64,000 nt of DNA from Clostridioides sp. ES-S-0010-02 (GCA_020641055.1 CP067345.1:1481317-1545316), one strand, 5' to 3'. Shown: positions 36,101 through 45,941, numbered from the stretch's first letter. Notes: generated by a model not told the origin, from the sequence alone. Program-made: numbers and translations.

Positions 36101-37622
36101 TAAATCTATTGATATTGATAAAAAATCAAATCATTCTCGTGGTATTAAGTATGGAAATAAAGATGAATTATATTATGAAACTAATTTTGATGAAAATGGT
36201 AATATGAGAAACTTAGAAACTATTTCTCAAATTTGCTGGAATTACAAAAATAATATATCTCATGTAGATACTTTAACTAGAGAAGATGAAATATGTGATA
36301 GTGATTATTATATATATGATGCAAATGGTCAACGTGTAAGAAAAGTTAGTGAAAGAAAGATAAATACAAATATTTTTGAGATAGAAGAAAAATTTTATAT
36401 TGGTAATTTTGAAATTAAAAAGATAAAGAGGATAAATAATAAAAATGAAACTATAATTTTAAGTAGAAAATCTATAAAGGTAATGGATGATAAGAAATGT
36501 ATATCAATGATCTATTTCTGGAATATTGATGAAAGACAACGAGAGACTAAAAATACTAATAAGTACTTTTTTAAATATCAGTTAGATAATAGTAATGGCT
36601 CATATTGTGTAGAGATAAATGAAAATGCAGAACTAATAACTTATGAGGAATACTATCCATATGGTGGAACAGCTCTGATTTTAGGAGAAGATGATAGAGA
36701 AGTTAATCTAAAGGAATACAGGTATTCAGCAAAAGAGAGAGATTTATCGACAGGACTATATTATTATGGGGAAAGGTATTATGCGTCTCATATTGGGAGA
36801 TGGGTTTCAGCTGACCCTGCTGGTAAAGTGAATGGTTTAAATTTATACACATTTACTATAAATAATCCTATTAGATATAGTGATGATTTTGGAATGGATA
36901 TAGGTGATAATTTTACCTTTGAAAGAGATGATTTACTTTACGGATTGCATGAATCAAGGTCTAAAGATATTTATATGAATGAAGTTAGAGCAGCTAATGG
37001 ACGTAGCCGTTTAGGTGTAGGACCCATAGTAGTGGACAATATGAATAACTTGTTTTTGGGAGTGCAAAGAGGTGAGACTTATGGTCAAGGTAAAGTAGCA
37101 ATTAATGGGATGACTATAAGAACTCCTATTGTATCTAGATTTATGGCTTTTCTAGAGCATAATTTTTTAGGAAGTAAATTACCTAGAGATAGTAGCCCTT
37201 CTTCAATAAAAAGAAGAATCATATCTGGGTGTAAAGCAGGAATGTTGTTTACTGTTGCATCAGGAAAAACTATAAGGTTTGTGTTAGATGGATTGAATAT
37301 AAGAAGTATATGCTACAATACTCATGAAAAAAGAAGCTATACAGAAAGAGAGCTTAGATTTATATATAAACGACGTAATGATGCAAATTTTATGCAAAAC
37401 ATAAAATTTTATAAAGAAGGTAGAGAAGTTGAAGCTCCATGGATAAGTAATAGTAAGTGGTGGAACACTTGGTATGAAAGTAAAACTGTTAAAGGGTATG
37501 GAAAGATTTTAAGTACACTTGAAAAAGTAGGATATGTTGCCTCTGTAATATTAGCTCCATTATTTCTTAACTTTGTTGCTAGTAAGGTTGGTTATAAGTT
37601 AAAAAAAGTTTTAAGTGTATAA
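30189..37622 (+). CDS. Tc toxin TcB-TcC fusion: SpvB / TcdB-mid / RHS cocoon with variable C-terminal effector
   Basis: 2477 aa. Domain order: SpvB-like N-terminus (about residues 8-300; GNFSIPIKTSKGRGFEPDIS), FG-GAP/VCBS-type blades (about 395-690; DINGRGLIDIAIFGDD, FADIDGSGTMDMCYV), TcB mid-N domain (about 705-800) and mid-C domain (about 1295-1370). An RHS/YD repeat shell follows (about 1680-2177), then the RHS core (2178-2236; YRYSAKERDLSTGLYYYGER). In Tc systems B and C form a hollow cocoon that holds the cleaved C-terminal toxin. The aspartates of the self-cleaving core are visible: D2209 in SADPAG and D2232/D2233 in SDDFGM. Cleavage near M2236 would free about 241 residues. B and C are usually separate proteins of about 1500 and 950 aa; here they are one chain. 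The effector is not recognised with confidence. Confidence 0.92.
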   Translation: MESNNKGVFNNGTISIGEVSMPKGGGAIKGMGETFSSNPFTGVGNFSIPIKTSKGRGFEPDISLNYNSGAGNGPFGLGFSISLPYISRNTEKGVPTYEDILDKFILSNSSELVKTCDNRKQMKKSKNLNSSWEVTSYLPRVEGDFSRIEYWKSKESSYWKITTKDNITSIYGKSLNSKVANPNNDSQIFMWLIEESFDSKGNKIEYIYKQENNENIIDKSNYVDRRFDSYKYIHKIRYGNYFDKQKKEKWAFEVVFDYGEYELEDTLLKTSQSNPYVYTNMWKVRKDSFSSYRSGFEIRICRLCRNILMFHKFENELGEIPCLVNVTNLKYEETLQMSMLSEVQLKGYRRNKDNSYFLKSMPPIKLGYSSFNPNNKKFNLLKTKDDSNLQGYLQKTEFNFIDIYGDGLPGILMSNEESTFFWRAEGDGKYGFLEKPIKFPIEKDLTSSNYFLMSLEGNGKLNFIVSKTERAGFYECESNGDWKQYMDFEYFPMEFTRSSRKEMVDINGRGLIDIAIFGDDYLNVYSSIKKSGFSRANRIDFGNRISSGEFPYKNSENINEFIGFGNVLGDGLYHRIRVRNGCFECWPNCGHGNFGEKILLRNAPKFDEDLDISRIHFADIDGSGTMDMCYVYLDRVDIYLNLSGNRFSDAISIPLPENYSKFDQINFEDVNGNGASCMIFTKVGEIIKHYVYDFTNNSKPYLLTNIDNSLGMLTNITYSSSVKFYLEDRALGKEWQTKLPFPLHVVEKIEFIDEISESKFTEYYKYHSGYYDYVERKFRGFGFVENWNSEKINSSLENPLIVPTTYIKKWYHTGCCDQLENISKLNEEDFFSEDLDAYVLPDIILDSSINKKDSEELREAYISLAGKILREETYGLDSDIEISDIPYTVSETNFKIVKLQDKIENNFGVFYSHPTECITYNYERLVKDPRIAHKFILDVDKFGNIEKSCEVYYPRRFKIINQNSVYSKQYNLNITAECTKFINETEDFNLIGIAYEHSLFEIGEVSLNGKIYFSYDEIKTITNESFCNVVNYNESFKKGKVQARCISCDRKYFWNEHQDNLLDLGKITDKALLHHQEFAVMPETLVNDIFADRINDNILVQDCGYIKKENYWWNRGLVQSYFTREENGFFMPISNENLFIEKDSKLYCKKYIEYDEYRLFPIKIGEYLSEQISNESEFIIDYITTLPKQLKDINGNIYQVIFDPLAMVIAKSNYGIVDESFQGNGDLDIYKYLENATFKEVIKNNQKYLQMASEFFFYDLWEWSDNKKPACFIQLVRENYLSEIQTKEEDKVQINIGFSDGFGRNIEQKTKVDSGKAILYNKGNLIYNKLGEVSTGYVDERWQVSGRVVYNNKGKPIKQFKPYFSSTSEYEQQKYLDNILTASEVIYYDSILRVVKIEKAKGIPSKCSIVKNVFTKVKYSPWEEIHYDENDTLVDSDYFNEYINNYPENPTVEQEYEKKALLKASKFYNTPEKKVFDNMGNQYLFIRDNLGEVYKDSFKEIACKRGISVDDIWNELLGKEYIKPSKIQENKILSGWVSEKFQPYSSNFKLEIDEKYESCSNELIDFMKKSCLTTFNDIDVTGKIKRSVDARLYYSNISEKTDFCNFKYFYDMKGNEIYVESADAGIKLNLLNMYNKPTHLWDLRGFHKKIYYDNLQRIKEIYVDGRCEIGLNINQTVEKYVYGEFYNQDIKKVKSRNLIGKIYKHYDSAGIAISDIYDLNGKAISVSRQFASDYKNEINWDKISSVQLEEDVFHTKYKYDALERLKIEITPDLSIYKAKYNQLGLLNGVDVFLSEENKEYNFIKDIEYNANKQRTKIYMNNGLITQYTYDDIDYRLRGIKSIRTINKNEADKGNEMSTFQELKYIFDPCGNVMTIIDSSLEAILKSKKQISPVMEYTYDAMYQLINATGRKHSGVIADKSGCGFGNSKYIKLGTLHINDSEKIENYREMYGYDDSENLVSIKHISDSLTWIKSIDIDKKSNHSRGIKYGNKDELYYETNFDENGNMRNLETISQICWNYKNNISHVDTLTREDEICDSDYYIYDANGQRVRKVSERKINTNIFEIEEKFYIGNFEIKKIKRINNKNETIILSRKSIKVMDDKKCISMIYFWNIDERQRETKNTNKYFFKYQLDNSNGSYCVEINENAELITYEEYYPYGGTALILGEDDREVNLKEYRYSAKERDLSTGLYYYGERYYASHIGRWVSADPAGKVNGLNLYTFTINNPIRYSDDFGMDIGDNFTFERDDLLYGLHESRSKDIYMNEVRAANGRSRLGVGPIVVDNMNNLFLGVQRGETYGQGKVAINGMTIRTPIVSRFMAFLEHNFLGSKLPRDSSPSSIKRRIISGCKAGMLFTVASGKTIRFVLDGLNIRSICYNTHEKRSYTERELRFIYKRRNDANFMQNIKFYKEGREVEAPWISNSKWWNTWYESKTVKGYGKILSTLEKVGYVASVILAPLFLNFVASKVGYKLKKVLSV

Positions 37623-37646
37623 TATAAATTTAGAAAGGAGAATACT

Positions 37647-40600
37647 ATGGATAAGGACAAGCTGACACAAAAAGAGCAACTCAATGTTTTTTATGGTAAT
37701 AATCCAGATTTTGAATTATCGGATATTGAGTTACATAAAAAAGAAACTTTAGATAAATTAAATTTAGATGGAGTTAATAAAGAAGTGGTTTTAAAAAACC
37801 TTATGATACAAAAAAGATTACATCAATTGCATGCGTCAGAAGGTATACATTCAAAGTTGATTGAAAATGATTTAATATCAGCTCAACAAATTGCAAGTAT
37901 GGAAGAAGAGTATTTTGTTAATACATATTCAACTAAACTAGAAATAAGCAAAGAAACTGCTAGGAAAATTTATAAAAATGCAATATCAATACAGAATAAA
38001 GTAATGAATCTCTTAGTAAATATAAAAACAACAGTTGCATCTCCATATTTTAGAAATCTCAAAGTAAATACAATAGGTGATGATACAATTAGATATTTTG
38101 AAAAATTACCTAGTTACCAAGAGATGTTCGGAAATTTAGATTTTTGTGATTGTGAAGATTGTAAATCAATATTTGGACCTGCTGCGTATTTCGTAGATTT
38201 AATGAGAATAATAGATAAATATATAACTAAACCAAATGAGCATACTATTGATAAAGACCTGAGTTTAAATTATAGAAGGCCTGATTTACAAGAGATACCT
38301 CTTACATGTGAAAATGCAAATAATCTTGTTCCATATCTAAAAATAGTAAATGAACGTTTGTATGATTGTATTAAAACTTTATTTAATACAAAAGACACAA
38401 GTATATTTGAGGTTCTTGCTACAAAAACTGTGTATCCATTTAATCTCCCATTTAATTTAAACTTGGAGCAGATAAGAGTATATCTAAATCAAGAAAATTT
38501 AAATTTGAGTGACATATATGAAACTTGGGATATAGAACAAAACGAAGTTGAGAGAGAAAGGTTAGGTATTTCATTAAAACAGTATAATATTTTAACACAG
38601 AGTTTTAAAGATGATAATCAATTAGCAAACTATTATGGTATGAGTGATAAAGCTAAATTAGCAGAATTAAATAATACACAAACATTACTAAAAGTAACAC
38701 AATTAAAACATAATCAACTTGAAGAATTACTAATGCAAAATGTTTCACAGAACGAAAAAGATAATAATATAGCACATAATTTTTATATAAATCAAGGTCT
38801 TTTAGACAAAAAATATTTGTATATTGATGACAATAAGGAAAATAAAAATAATAATCTATCAAATTCAATTAAAAACATCAATAATGATGTTCTCGATAGA
38901 TTAAATAGATTTATAAGACTAAGTAAAGTAACTTCTTTAAATTTTATGGATTTAGACTGGATGATAAACTCAATTCATTATTATGATAAAAATATAGAAA
39001 TATCAAAAAAAACTATTACAGATATATCCCGTTTATTAAAATTATCGAGCGATATGGAACTTGATGTAATAGATTTATGTGCACTTATTGCTCCAATAAA
39101 AACATATGGAGAAGGCAATGACTTATTAAAGTCAAAAGTACCTTTTGATGTCATATATAATAATTGTAAAACTAAAAAAACTGAGTCTACATATCATCCT
39201 AAAAACAATAAACTAAACCCTCTATATATAGACAATTTAAAACTTTGGAATCCTGCTAAAATTGATGAAAATAATATTAAAATTTCAAGATGGCTTTCCA
39301 GTAGCTTAATTATGTCAATTGAAGATTTAAATTTTTTAGCTATCACAATTTTTAAAGAAAATGCAAACATAGATTTAAATGCAGATATAGAATTAACTGT
39401 AGATAATTTATCAGCTTTATATAGACACTCATTACTTGCAAGAAAATTTAAAATGAAAATTGAAACCTATATAATATTGCTTAAGCTATGCCACTTAGAT
39501 ACTAAAAAGGTTTTTTCTATTGATGATATTTATTGCATTAAAAATGTTGTAAGTTTTATAGAAAATTCTAAAATCAACGTACACAACTTTAACTATTTTA
39601 TAAATGGAGAAGAAAGTCAGTATGTAAAGCAAATATTCAAAGAAGATAGTATTGATAATTGGTTAAAGTCATTATGTATGAGCATAAAAAAAGATTCAAG
39701 TTTAGATATAGAAAATGAAATTATAGAAATGATGTCTGCTTATCTAGGTACAGAAAAAGAGTTATTAAAATATTTAGTGATTGTGTTTAAAAAGTCAATT
39801 GTTTTACCTGAGGGTATAAAATATTGGACAGAAGCATTTATAAACTATTCTAACCCTGAGAAATATAAGTTTTATGTTATAGAGGTATTAAGATGTTGTT
39901 CAAGATGGATTAACTTAGTAACTAAAATAGCACCAGATTATAAGCTTGTTGAAAGTATTATTAAGTATCCGAACTATTATGGTTTCCAAAATGATTTTAA
40001 GTTGTATTCTATAGATAATATTATGAATTTTTATTTGATTAATGAGTATTTATATACTTTTGATGATGTAGATTATGACATGCTTAATTTTATTGAATCA
40101 AGCGCAAAAAAAGAAACAAATAGTACAAAATATCTGTCAATAGCAACTAATTGGAATAAATCTCAAATAGATGATTTAATATCTAAGCAATTTTCAAAAG
40201 AACAAAATTTAGTGATTTTGATAAAAAAACTAAAAAGCTGTTTTGAGATAGTTAATAAATTAAAGTCTGACAATGCATTTATAGACAATATTCTTACATT
40301 ATCAGGTTTGGATGAAGAAAAAAATTGGACTAAATATGTTGACATTTCGAATATGGCAGTACAAAAAGTAAAAGGGACATACAGTATAGAAGAATGGAAA
40401 TCGATAAATACAAAATTACAAGCAATTATAGAAGGTTCTAAACGAGATATTTTGCTTAGTATCACTTTGTATACTCTCAATAAAAAGTTTGTAGATATTA
40501 AAACATCAAATGATGTCTATAAGTATTTATTAATTGATGTAGAAATGGATGATTCTACGCAGATTTCTTATATAGTAGAAGCATTAAATGCTACTCAACT

Positions 40601-43600
40601 TTATCTTCAAAGATGTAGATTAAAAATGGAAAAAGGAGTAGAGTCACTAAATATACCTGAATCTTGGTGGTCCTGGATTATGAATTATAGAATGTGGGAA
40701 GCGAATAGAAAAATTTTTGTGTATCCAGAAAATTATTTATTACCATCAATAAGACATACAAAGTCAGAAATATTTAATAAGTTAGAAAGTGCATTATCTC
40801 AATCTGAAATAACAGATGCATATATAGAGACAATTTATAATGATTATATAGAAGAATTTTCAAATATATCAAAATTGACTATAGCAAGTTCATATCGTTG
40901 TACATATAAAGATTCAATGCGTGGAGATGTTTGTACCTTATTTTTATTTGGACGAACAAGTCAACAACCATATATATATTATTATTGTTATCAAGAAGAG
41001 GGGATGCCTTGGACTGAATGGAAAAAAATAGATTTAGCTATAAATTCACACTATATAACTCCAGTATTTGCATTTAACAAACTATTCATATTCTGGGTGG
41101 AATTAAAAGAAAATCAAAGTACATCCATAGATGTGGTGGGCTCAGTAAGTAAATCTAATAATAGCAAAACATTTAAAATGGATATGTACTATTCGTTTTT
41201 AAATATTCAACAGAAGTGGGTAAATCCTCAAAATATATTATCAGAAGATTTGGTATATTATACTGATTACTCTGACAAGGATTCAATAAAAAATCAACTG
41301 CCTTTTAAAAATATTTTTGAAATGGATAGTATTTCTTGGCTTAAAGTAAATGCATTTTCCGTTAATGCATCTAATTTTAAAGCGTTTGATAAAAAATCAA
41401 AGGATTTTGAGCGTATAAATATACTTTATGGACCATTTGCAAATCAATCTGGAAAGGTAATTGAAATAAAGCAAATCAATGATGATGGTACAAATAAGTA
41501 TTGTTTTGAATCCAAGTTAAGTGAAATAGGGGAAAGTTTTAATAGATTGGTTTTAGCAAATAATACGGGTTACTTACCTATTCAACATCAATATTCATTT
41601 AATATGAATATGAACAATGAACCACTATTATTAAAAAATGAATTTTTATTGGTTGATAGATATTCACAAAATAAATATCAAATACCTTATAAACCTATTA
41701 TAGATAAATTTAATAATAAGCTTGGGATTGTTTATTCTCAAAGTGTAATTTATGATAATTATCTATCCGATATGAAAGACTTATCGCATCAAATAGAGGA
41801 AAGCTTTGTTGAGTCAGATTCTTTTACATCAGATACAATTGAATTTAGTTTATCAAGTAAGATTTTTAATGATTTAAAAACAAGTAAGATAATTGATGAT
41901 AATGGTAAGATATTAAAATCAAATCTCAGTACATTAGATTTGGAAATAGTGCTTATAAATAGGATTGTATCAAAAGAAATTAGTCCTAATCAACTTTTAG
42001 ATATACAAAAAGTATTGTTTAGCCATGTTGGTGGTTTAAATATATTTAATAATATAAATCAAAAGGATATTTCTGTTATGCCTATATATAACCAAGTTGG
42101 TTCTTTTGTATTTGACAATGTAGATGAAACATTTATGATTTCTCCAGAGGATAAAATTTCAGTTCCAAGGTTTAGCATGTTATCAGATGGGCTAATAATT
42201 ACAAGACCACCAGCAAGTGTAAGTTCTTTTTTATCACTTGGTCTTAACTATGATAAATCAATAAAATGTATAAAACTTTTGAAAAATTATGGGTTATTGG
42301 ATGAAAATAATATAGTTAAAGTTTCGAATATAGATTACAACATAATAGAAATAATATTGAGTAATGCTCAGTTGGATGACACAACAAAAAAATCTATCTA
42401 TAGGATGTTGATGAATTTTCCAATAGTAAATAAATATAGTTTTGTAAATAAGGATATTAGTAAGAGTGTATCAGAAACTATTTACAATACTTTTGAGTAT
42501 TATAAAATTATAGATTCACATGGTAGAGCAGATGGAAATAATTTAACATATCCAGATGTTAAGTTGATTCTAAAAAATCAAATAGAGAAAGGTATTATTA
42601 AGGTAAATCAGATTTATGATATTTATGAAAAACTAGTTCATTCACCTGTACCAGTAACACTTAAATATGAAAATTTATATGAAGATAAGAATATGTCAGA
42701 CCTATCTAAATATAAATTTAATATAACTAGACTGTCAACAGGTGCAACAAAAATATTACAAAAACGTATATTTATAGGTGGAATTGATATGCTTCTTAGT
42801 ACTAATTCTCAAAATATACCAGTTGTTCCTGTTTTACCTTTTGATAGATTTGAACCAAATAAAGATTATATAAACTATCCAAGTGCAATTGATGGTGTAC
42901 AGGTAGATTTTGATGGGCTTTATGGTGAATACTATTGGGAACTTTTTTATCATGCACCGATGTTATTAGCTCATAATCTGAGAAATAATCAAAATTATGC
43001 TCAAGCGCAAAGATGGTATCAATATGTATTTAATCCAACAAATCCAGAAACAAAAATAGTTAAAGATACTTTTTCAAAAGAAACTGAGCATATAATAACT
43101 GATAAAATGTCTGAAGATGTACTGTCAGTTTTAAATACTAAAAAAATAGGTAATCCAGCATATCCTATTATTGATGCTAATGGAAGAGTAAACCCAGAAT
43201 TTAAATTAAATACAGAACTTAGTTTTTTAACAGAATGCAGTTTAAATAATGAAATGATAATCATGGTAAGAAATATATTGATGAATAAGCTTTTAGCTAC
43301 ACCATCAAGTTGTTATTGGAATTTCCAACTATTTCGTACTCATGTTTTAGATGAATTTATAGATACTTTAGATGACAGTAATCCTGCAATGAAAGTTTAT
43401 AATAATGACCCATTTAACCCACATGCTATTGCTAGACTAAGAATGGGAGCATATGAAAAGTACACTGTGATTCAATATATAGAAAATATAATAGAGTGGG
43501 CTGATAAACAATTTATGCAAGATACATGGGAATCTATAACTTCTGCAACGATGCTTTATATATTAGCATCAAGCTTATTGGGAGAAAGACCAGTTAATTT

Positions 43601-45941
43601 AGGTAGACATGACAAAAAAAATGTAGAAACATTTAAGTCTATACAGACAAAATATAAAGATTGTCCAGGTGGTATACCTCAATTTCTGATAGACCTTGAA
43701 AATCATATATCTAATATAAATTCAGATATACAAGTTGATTTAGGGTTTAATAATATAGATGTTTATTTTGGAATACCAGAAAATGAGGAACTTATAAAAC
43801 TTTGGGATATAGTGGATGATAGATTAAATAAGATTAGACATTCAATGAATATTAAAGGTGAAAAGAGATTATTGGAGTTATATCAACCACCAATTTCACC
43901 AGAATTACTTTCTAGGGTTGCAAGTTCAATCAATAATGTAAATTCATTAGCAGAATCACTAGATATAGAACTTTCTAATTATCGTTTTTCATTTCTAATT
44001 GAAAAAGCAAAGGAATTTGCAGGGCATATATGTCAACTTGGAACAAGTTTATTAAATACAATTGAAAAAAACGATGCAGAAAGTATGGCAGTGCTTCATT
44101 CAATACAAGAAAACAATATTTTAAATATGGTTACAGTAACAAAAGAGAAGCAAATAGAAGAGATAAATGAAACTATTAAGTCAATGGATCAATCCCTTAA
44201 GAGTGCAGAACATAAGAAAACATATTATGAGAATTCAATAAAAGATGGACTTTCAGAAGAAGAACAAACAAATTTAGATGCAATGGGAGTAGCTTTATTT
44301 TTCCAAGTTTATGCAAATATATTTAAAACATCTTCAAGCATTGGATATGCAGTTCCACAAGTAGGTTCTCCTTTTGCCATGACGTATGGAGGACAGCAGT
44401 TAGGAGCTGTATTAGAAGGAATGGCAGGTGCAGCAGAAATAGGGGCATCTATCTCAAATTATGAAGCACAACGCTCTTTAACAATGGCTGGATATAATAG
44501 AAGAGAAGAAGATTGGACACTTAACAAAGAATTAGCTAATTATGAAATTGAGAATATTAAGAAACAGATTGAGACTCTTAAAATAAAAGTCCAGAGCGCA
44601 AAACAAGAGCTTGAAATACATAAGAAAACAATTTTACAGGGTAATGAAGTTTATAATATTCTAAAAAATAAATTTAATAATGTAGATTTATATTCTTGGA
44701 TGGTAGGTAGAATAAGTTTAATATATTGGCAAATGTACCAAATAGGATTAAATATGGCTCATGTAGCTGAGAAAGCTTATCAACTTGAATTTGGTTGCGA
44801 TGATAAATTTATAAATTTTAACAATTGGGATAGTATGAGAAAGGGACTCTTGGCAGGTGAAGGACTTCAATTAGCATTAAGTCAGATGGAGGCATCCTAT
44901 TATAATAAAAATAAGAGGGGTCTAGAAGTAGAAAAAACTATATCTTTGGCAATGATTAGTCCTGAAGCATTATTAAATCTCAAATCATTTGGAAAATGTA
45001 GTTTTGAATTGACTGAAAAAATGTTTGATTATGATTTCCCTGGACATTATTTACGAAAAATTAAGAGTATATCTATATCTGTGCCAGCAGTGGTTGGTCC
45101 ATTTCAAAATATTAAAGCTACATTAGTTCAGAAAAACAATAGTGTTGTTACAAAACCTTTATTGGAAGTTGTAACTTACCTGTTGGGTAATAAAATTGGA
45201 AATAAACCAAAAGAAGGTATTAGAGAAAATTGGTTGCCTAATCAAAAAATTGCCATATCAAAAGGTATTGATGATAGTGGAATGTTCTTGCTTAATTTTA
45301 ATGATGAGAGATACTTACCATTTGAAGGTACAGGAGTTGTTTCTAGCTGGGAACTTGAGATGTTAAAAGAAACGAATAGGTTTAATTTTGATAGTATATC
45401 AGATGTAATAATCAATGTAAAATATACAGCTCTTGAGGATTCAAATTTAAAAGAAAAGGTTATAGAATTGTTATCTAAAAGTTATCCATATGTAGGCGGA
45501 CTTTATTTTCCTTTACAACAGATATTTTCTACAGAATGGAATATGTTTATAAATGAATGTGATAATCAAGAACTACAGAGTTTTAATTTTGACATTTCAT
45601 TATCCCAACTTAGTTTCTTTAGAGAAGTTAATGTTAAAGCTATATATATGAAGTTAGATATATTAAAAGATATTGTTTTACCAATAAAATCAGACTTCAT
45701 AACAATTGAAAATTTAGGTATGAAAGAGACTGTAATCAATTTAAATAAAGATATTGGAATGGTAAATAATATCAATTTAAATATGAATGATATTAAAGGC
45801 AAATGGAGTATAAAGATAGATTTAGAAAAAATGAAAAAAGATAAGGATTTAAAGAAGCTTCTTAAAGAAAATAATCATATTGATGGTAAGAAATTATATG
45901 GAATAGAAATGGTTTTGGACTATGAAAGTAAAATTTTTTAA
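37647..45941 (+). CDS. Tc toxin subunit A (TcA, pore-forming translocon)
   Basis: 2764 aa, within the normal TcA size range. VRP1-like segment (about residues 155-250; LDFCDCEDCKSIFGPAAYF, RRPDLQEIPLTCENANN), ABC-toxin N-terminal region (about 930-1080; SWWSWIMNYRMWEANRKIFV), neuraminidase-like segment (about 1085-1165), and conserved central block (about 1755-1800; GLYGEYYWELFYHAPMLLAH). The pore helix bundle has a Gly/Ala-rich hydrophobic tip (about 2190-2390; AVLEGMAGAAEIGASISN). The TcB-binding beta domain runs from about 2456 to the end (FPGHYLRKIKSISISVPAVV). TcA pentamers bind target cells and inject the BC-carried effector. No signal peptide, as in other TcA proteins. AGAAAGGAG site, 24 bp after the BC fusion gene. 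Confidence 0.93.
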   Translation: MDKDKLTQKEQLNVFYGNNPDFELSDIELHKKETLDKLNLDGVNKEVVLKNLMIQKRLHQLHASEGIHSKLIENDLISAQQIASMEEEYFVNTYSTKLEISKETARKIYKNAISIQNKVMNLLVNIKTTVASPYFRNLKVNTIGDDTIRYFEKLPSYQEMFGNLDFCDCEDCKSIFGPAAYFVDLMRIIDKYITKPNEHTIDKDLSLNYRRPDLQEIPLTCENANNLVPYLKIVNERLYDCIKTLFNTKDTSIFEVLATKTVYPFNLPFNLNLEQIRVYLNQENLNLSDIYETWDIEQNEVERERLGISLKQYNILTQSFKDDNQLANYYGMSDKAKLAELNNTQTLLKVTQLKHNQLEELLMQNVSQNEKDNNIAHNFYINQGLLDKKYLYIDDNKENKNNNLSNSIKNINNDVLDRLNRFIRLSKVTSLNFMDLDWMINSIHYYDKNIEISKKTITDISRLLKLSSDMELDVIDLCALIAPIKTYGEGNDLLKSKVPFDVIYNNCKTKKTESTYHPKNNKLNPLYIDNLKLWNPAKIDENNIKISRWLSSSLIMSIEDLNFLAITIFKENANIDLNADIELTVDNLSALYRHSLLARKFKMKIETYIILLKLCHLDTKKVFSIDDIYCIKNVVSFIENSKINVHNFNYFINGEESQYVKQIFKEDSIDNWLKSLCMSIKKDSSLDIENEIIEMMSAYLGTEKELLKYLVIVFKKSIVLPEGIKYWTEAFINYSNPEKYKFYVIEVLRCCSRWINLVTKIAPDYKLVESIIKYPNYYGFQNDFKLYSIDNIMNFYLINEYLYTFDDVDYDMLNFIESSAKKETNSTKYLSIATNWNKSQIDDLISKQFSKEQNLVILIKKLKSCFEIVNKLKSDNAFIDNILTLSGLDEEKNWTKYVDISNMAVQKVKGTYSIEEWKSINTKLQAIIEGSKRDILLSITLYTLNKKFVDIKTSNDVYKYLLIDVEMDDSTQISYIVEALNATQLYLQRCRLKMEKGVESLNIPESWWSWIMNYRMWEANRKIFVYPENYLLPSIRHTKSEIFNKLESALSQSEITDAYIETIYNDYIEEFSNISKLTIASSYRCTYKDSMRGDVCTLFLFGRTSQQPYIYYYCYQEEGMPWTEWKKIDLAINSHYITPVFAFNKLFIFWVELKENQSTSIDVVGSVSKSNNSKTFKMDMYYSFLNIQQKWVNPQNILSEDLVYYTDYSDKDSIKNQLPFKNIFEMDSISWLKVNAFSVNASNFKAFDKKSKDFERINILYGPFANQSGKVIEIKQINDDGTNKYCFESKLSEIGESFNRLVLANNTGYLPIQHQYSFNMNMNNEPLLLKNEFLLVDRYSQNKYQIPYKPIIDKFNNKLGIVYSQSVIYDNYLSDMKDLSHQIEESFVESDSFTSDTIEFSLSSKIFNDLKTSKIIDDNGKILKSNLSTLDLEIVLINRIVSKEISPNQLLDIQKVLFSHVGGLNIFNNINQKDISVMPIYNQVGSFVFDNVDETFMISPEDKISVPRFSMLSDGLIITRPPASVSSFLSLGLNYDKSIKCIKLLKNYGLLDENNIVKVSNIDYNIIEIILSNAQLDDTTKKSIYRMLMNFPIVNKYSFVNKDISKSVSETIYNTFEYYKIIDSHGRADGNNLTYPDVKLILKNQIEKGIIKVNQIYDIYEKLVHSPVPVTLKYENLYEDKNMSDLSKYKFNITRLSTGATKILQKRIFIGGIDMLLSTNSQNIPVVPVLPFDRFEPNKDYINYPSAIDGVQVDFDGLYGEYYWELFYHAPMLLAHNLRNNQNYAQAQRWYQYVFNPTNPETKIVKDTFSKETEHIITDKMSEDVLSVLNTKKIGNPAYPIIDANGRVNPEFKLNTELSFLTECSLNNEMIIMVRNILMNKLLATPSSCYWNFQLFRTHVLDEFIDTLDDSNPAMKVYNNDPFNPHAIARLRMGAYEKYTVIQYIENIIEWADKQFMQDTWESITSATMLYILASSLLGERPVNLGRHDKKNVETFKSIQTKYKDCPGGIPQFLIDLENHISNINSDIQVDLGFNNIDVYFGIPENEELIKLWDIVDDRLNKIRHSMNIKGEKRLLELYQPPISPELLSRVASSINNVNSLAESLDIELSNYRFSFLIEKAKEFAGHICQLGTSLLNTIEKNDAESMAVLHSIQENNILNMVTVTKEKQIEEINETIKSMDQSLKSAEHKKTYYENSIKDGLSEEEQTNLDAMGVALFFQVYANIFKTSSSIGYAVPQVGSPFAMTYGGQQLGAVLEGMAGAAEIGASISNYEAQRSLTMAGYNRREEDWTLNKELANYEIENIKKQIETLKIKVQSAKQELEIHKKTILQGNEVYNILKNKFNNVDLYSWMVGRISLIYWQMYQIGLNMAHVAEKAYQLEFGCDDKFINFNNWDSMRKGLLAGEGLQLALSQMEASYYNKNKRGLEVEKTISLAMISPEALLNLKSFGKCSFELTEKMFDYDFPGHYLRKIKSISISVPAVVGPFQNIKATLVQKNNSVVTKPLLEVVTYLLGNKIGNKPKEGIRENWLPNQKIAISKGIDDSGMFLLNFNDERYLPFEGTGVVSSWELEMLKETNRFNFDSISDVIINVKYTALEDSNLKEKVIELLSKSYPYVGGLYFPLQQIFSTEWNMFINECDNQELQSFNFDISLSQLSFFREVNVKAIYMKLDILKDIVLPIKSDFITIENLGMKETVINLNKDIGMVNNINLNMNDIKGKWSIKIDLEKMKKDKDLKKLLKENNHIDGKKLYGIEMVLDYESKIF

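Noticed and set aside
30189-45941. The names TcdA/TcdB for the large toxin genes, suggesting the glucosylating toxins of C. difficile
   Set aside because: Domain content is SpvB/RHS and TcA pore, not glucosyltransferase/CROP. The similarity is only in nomenclature.
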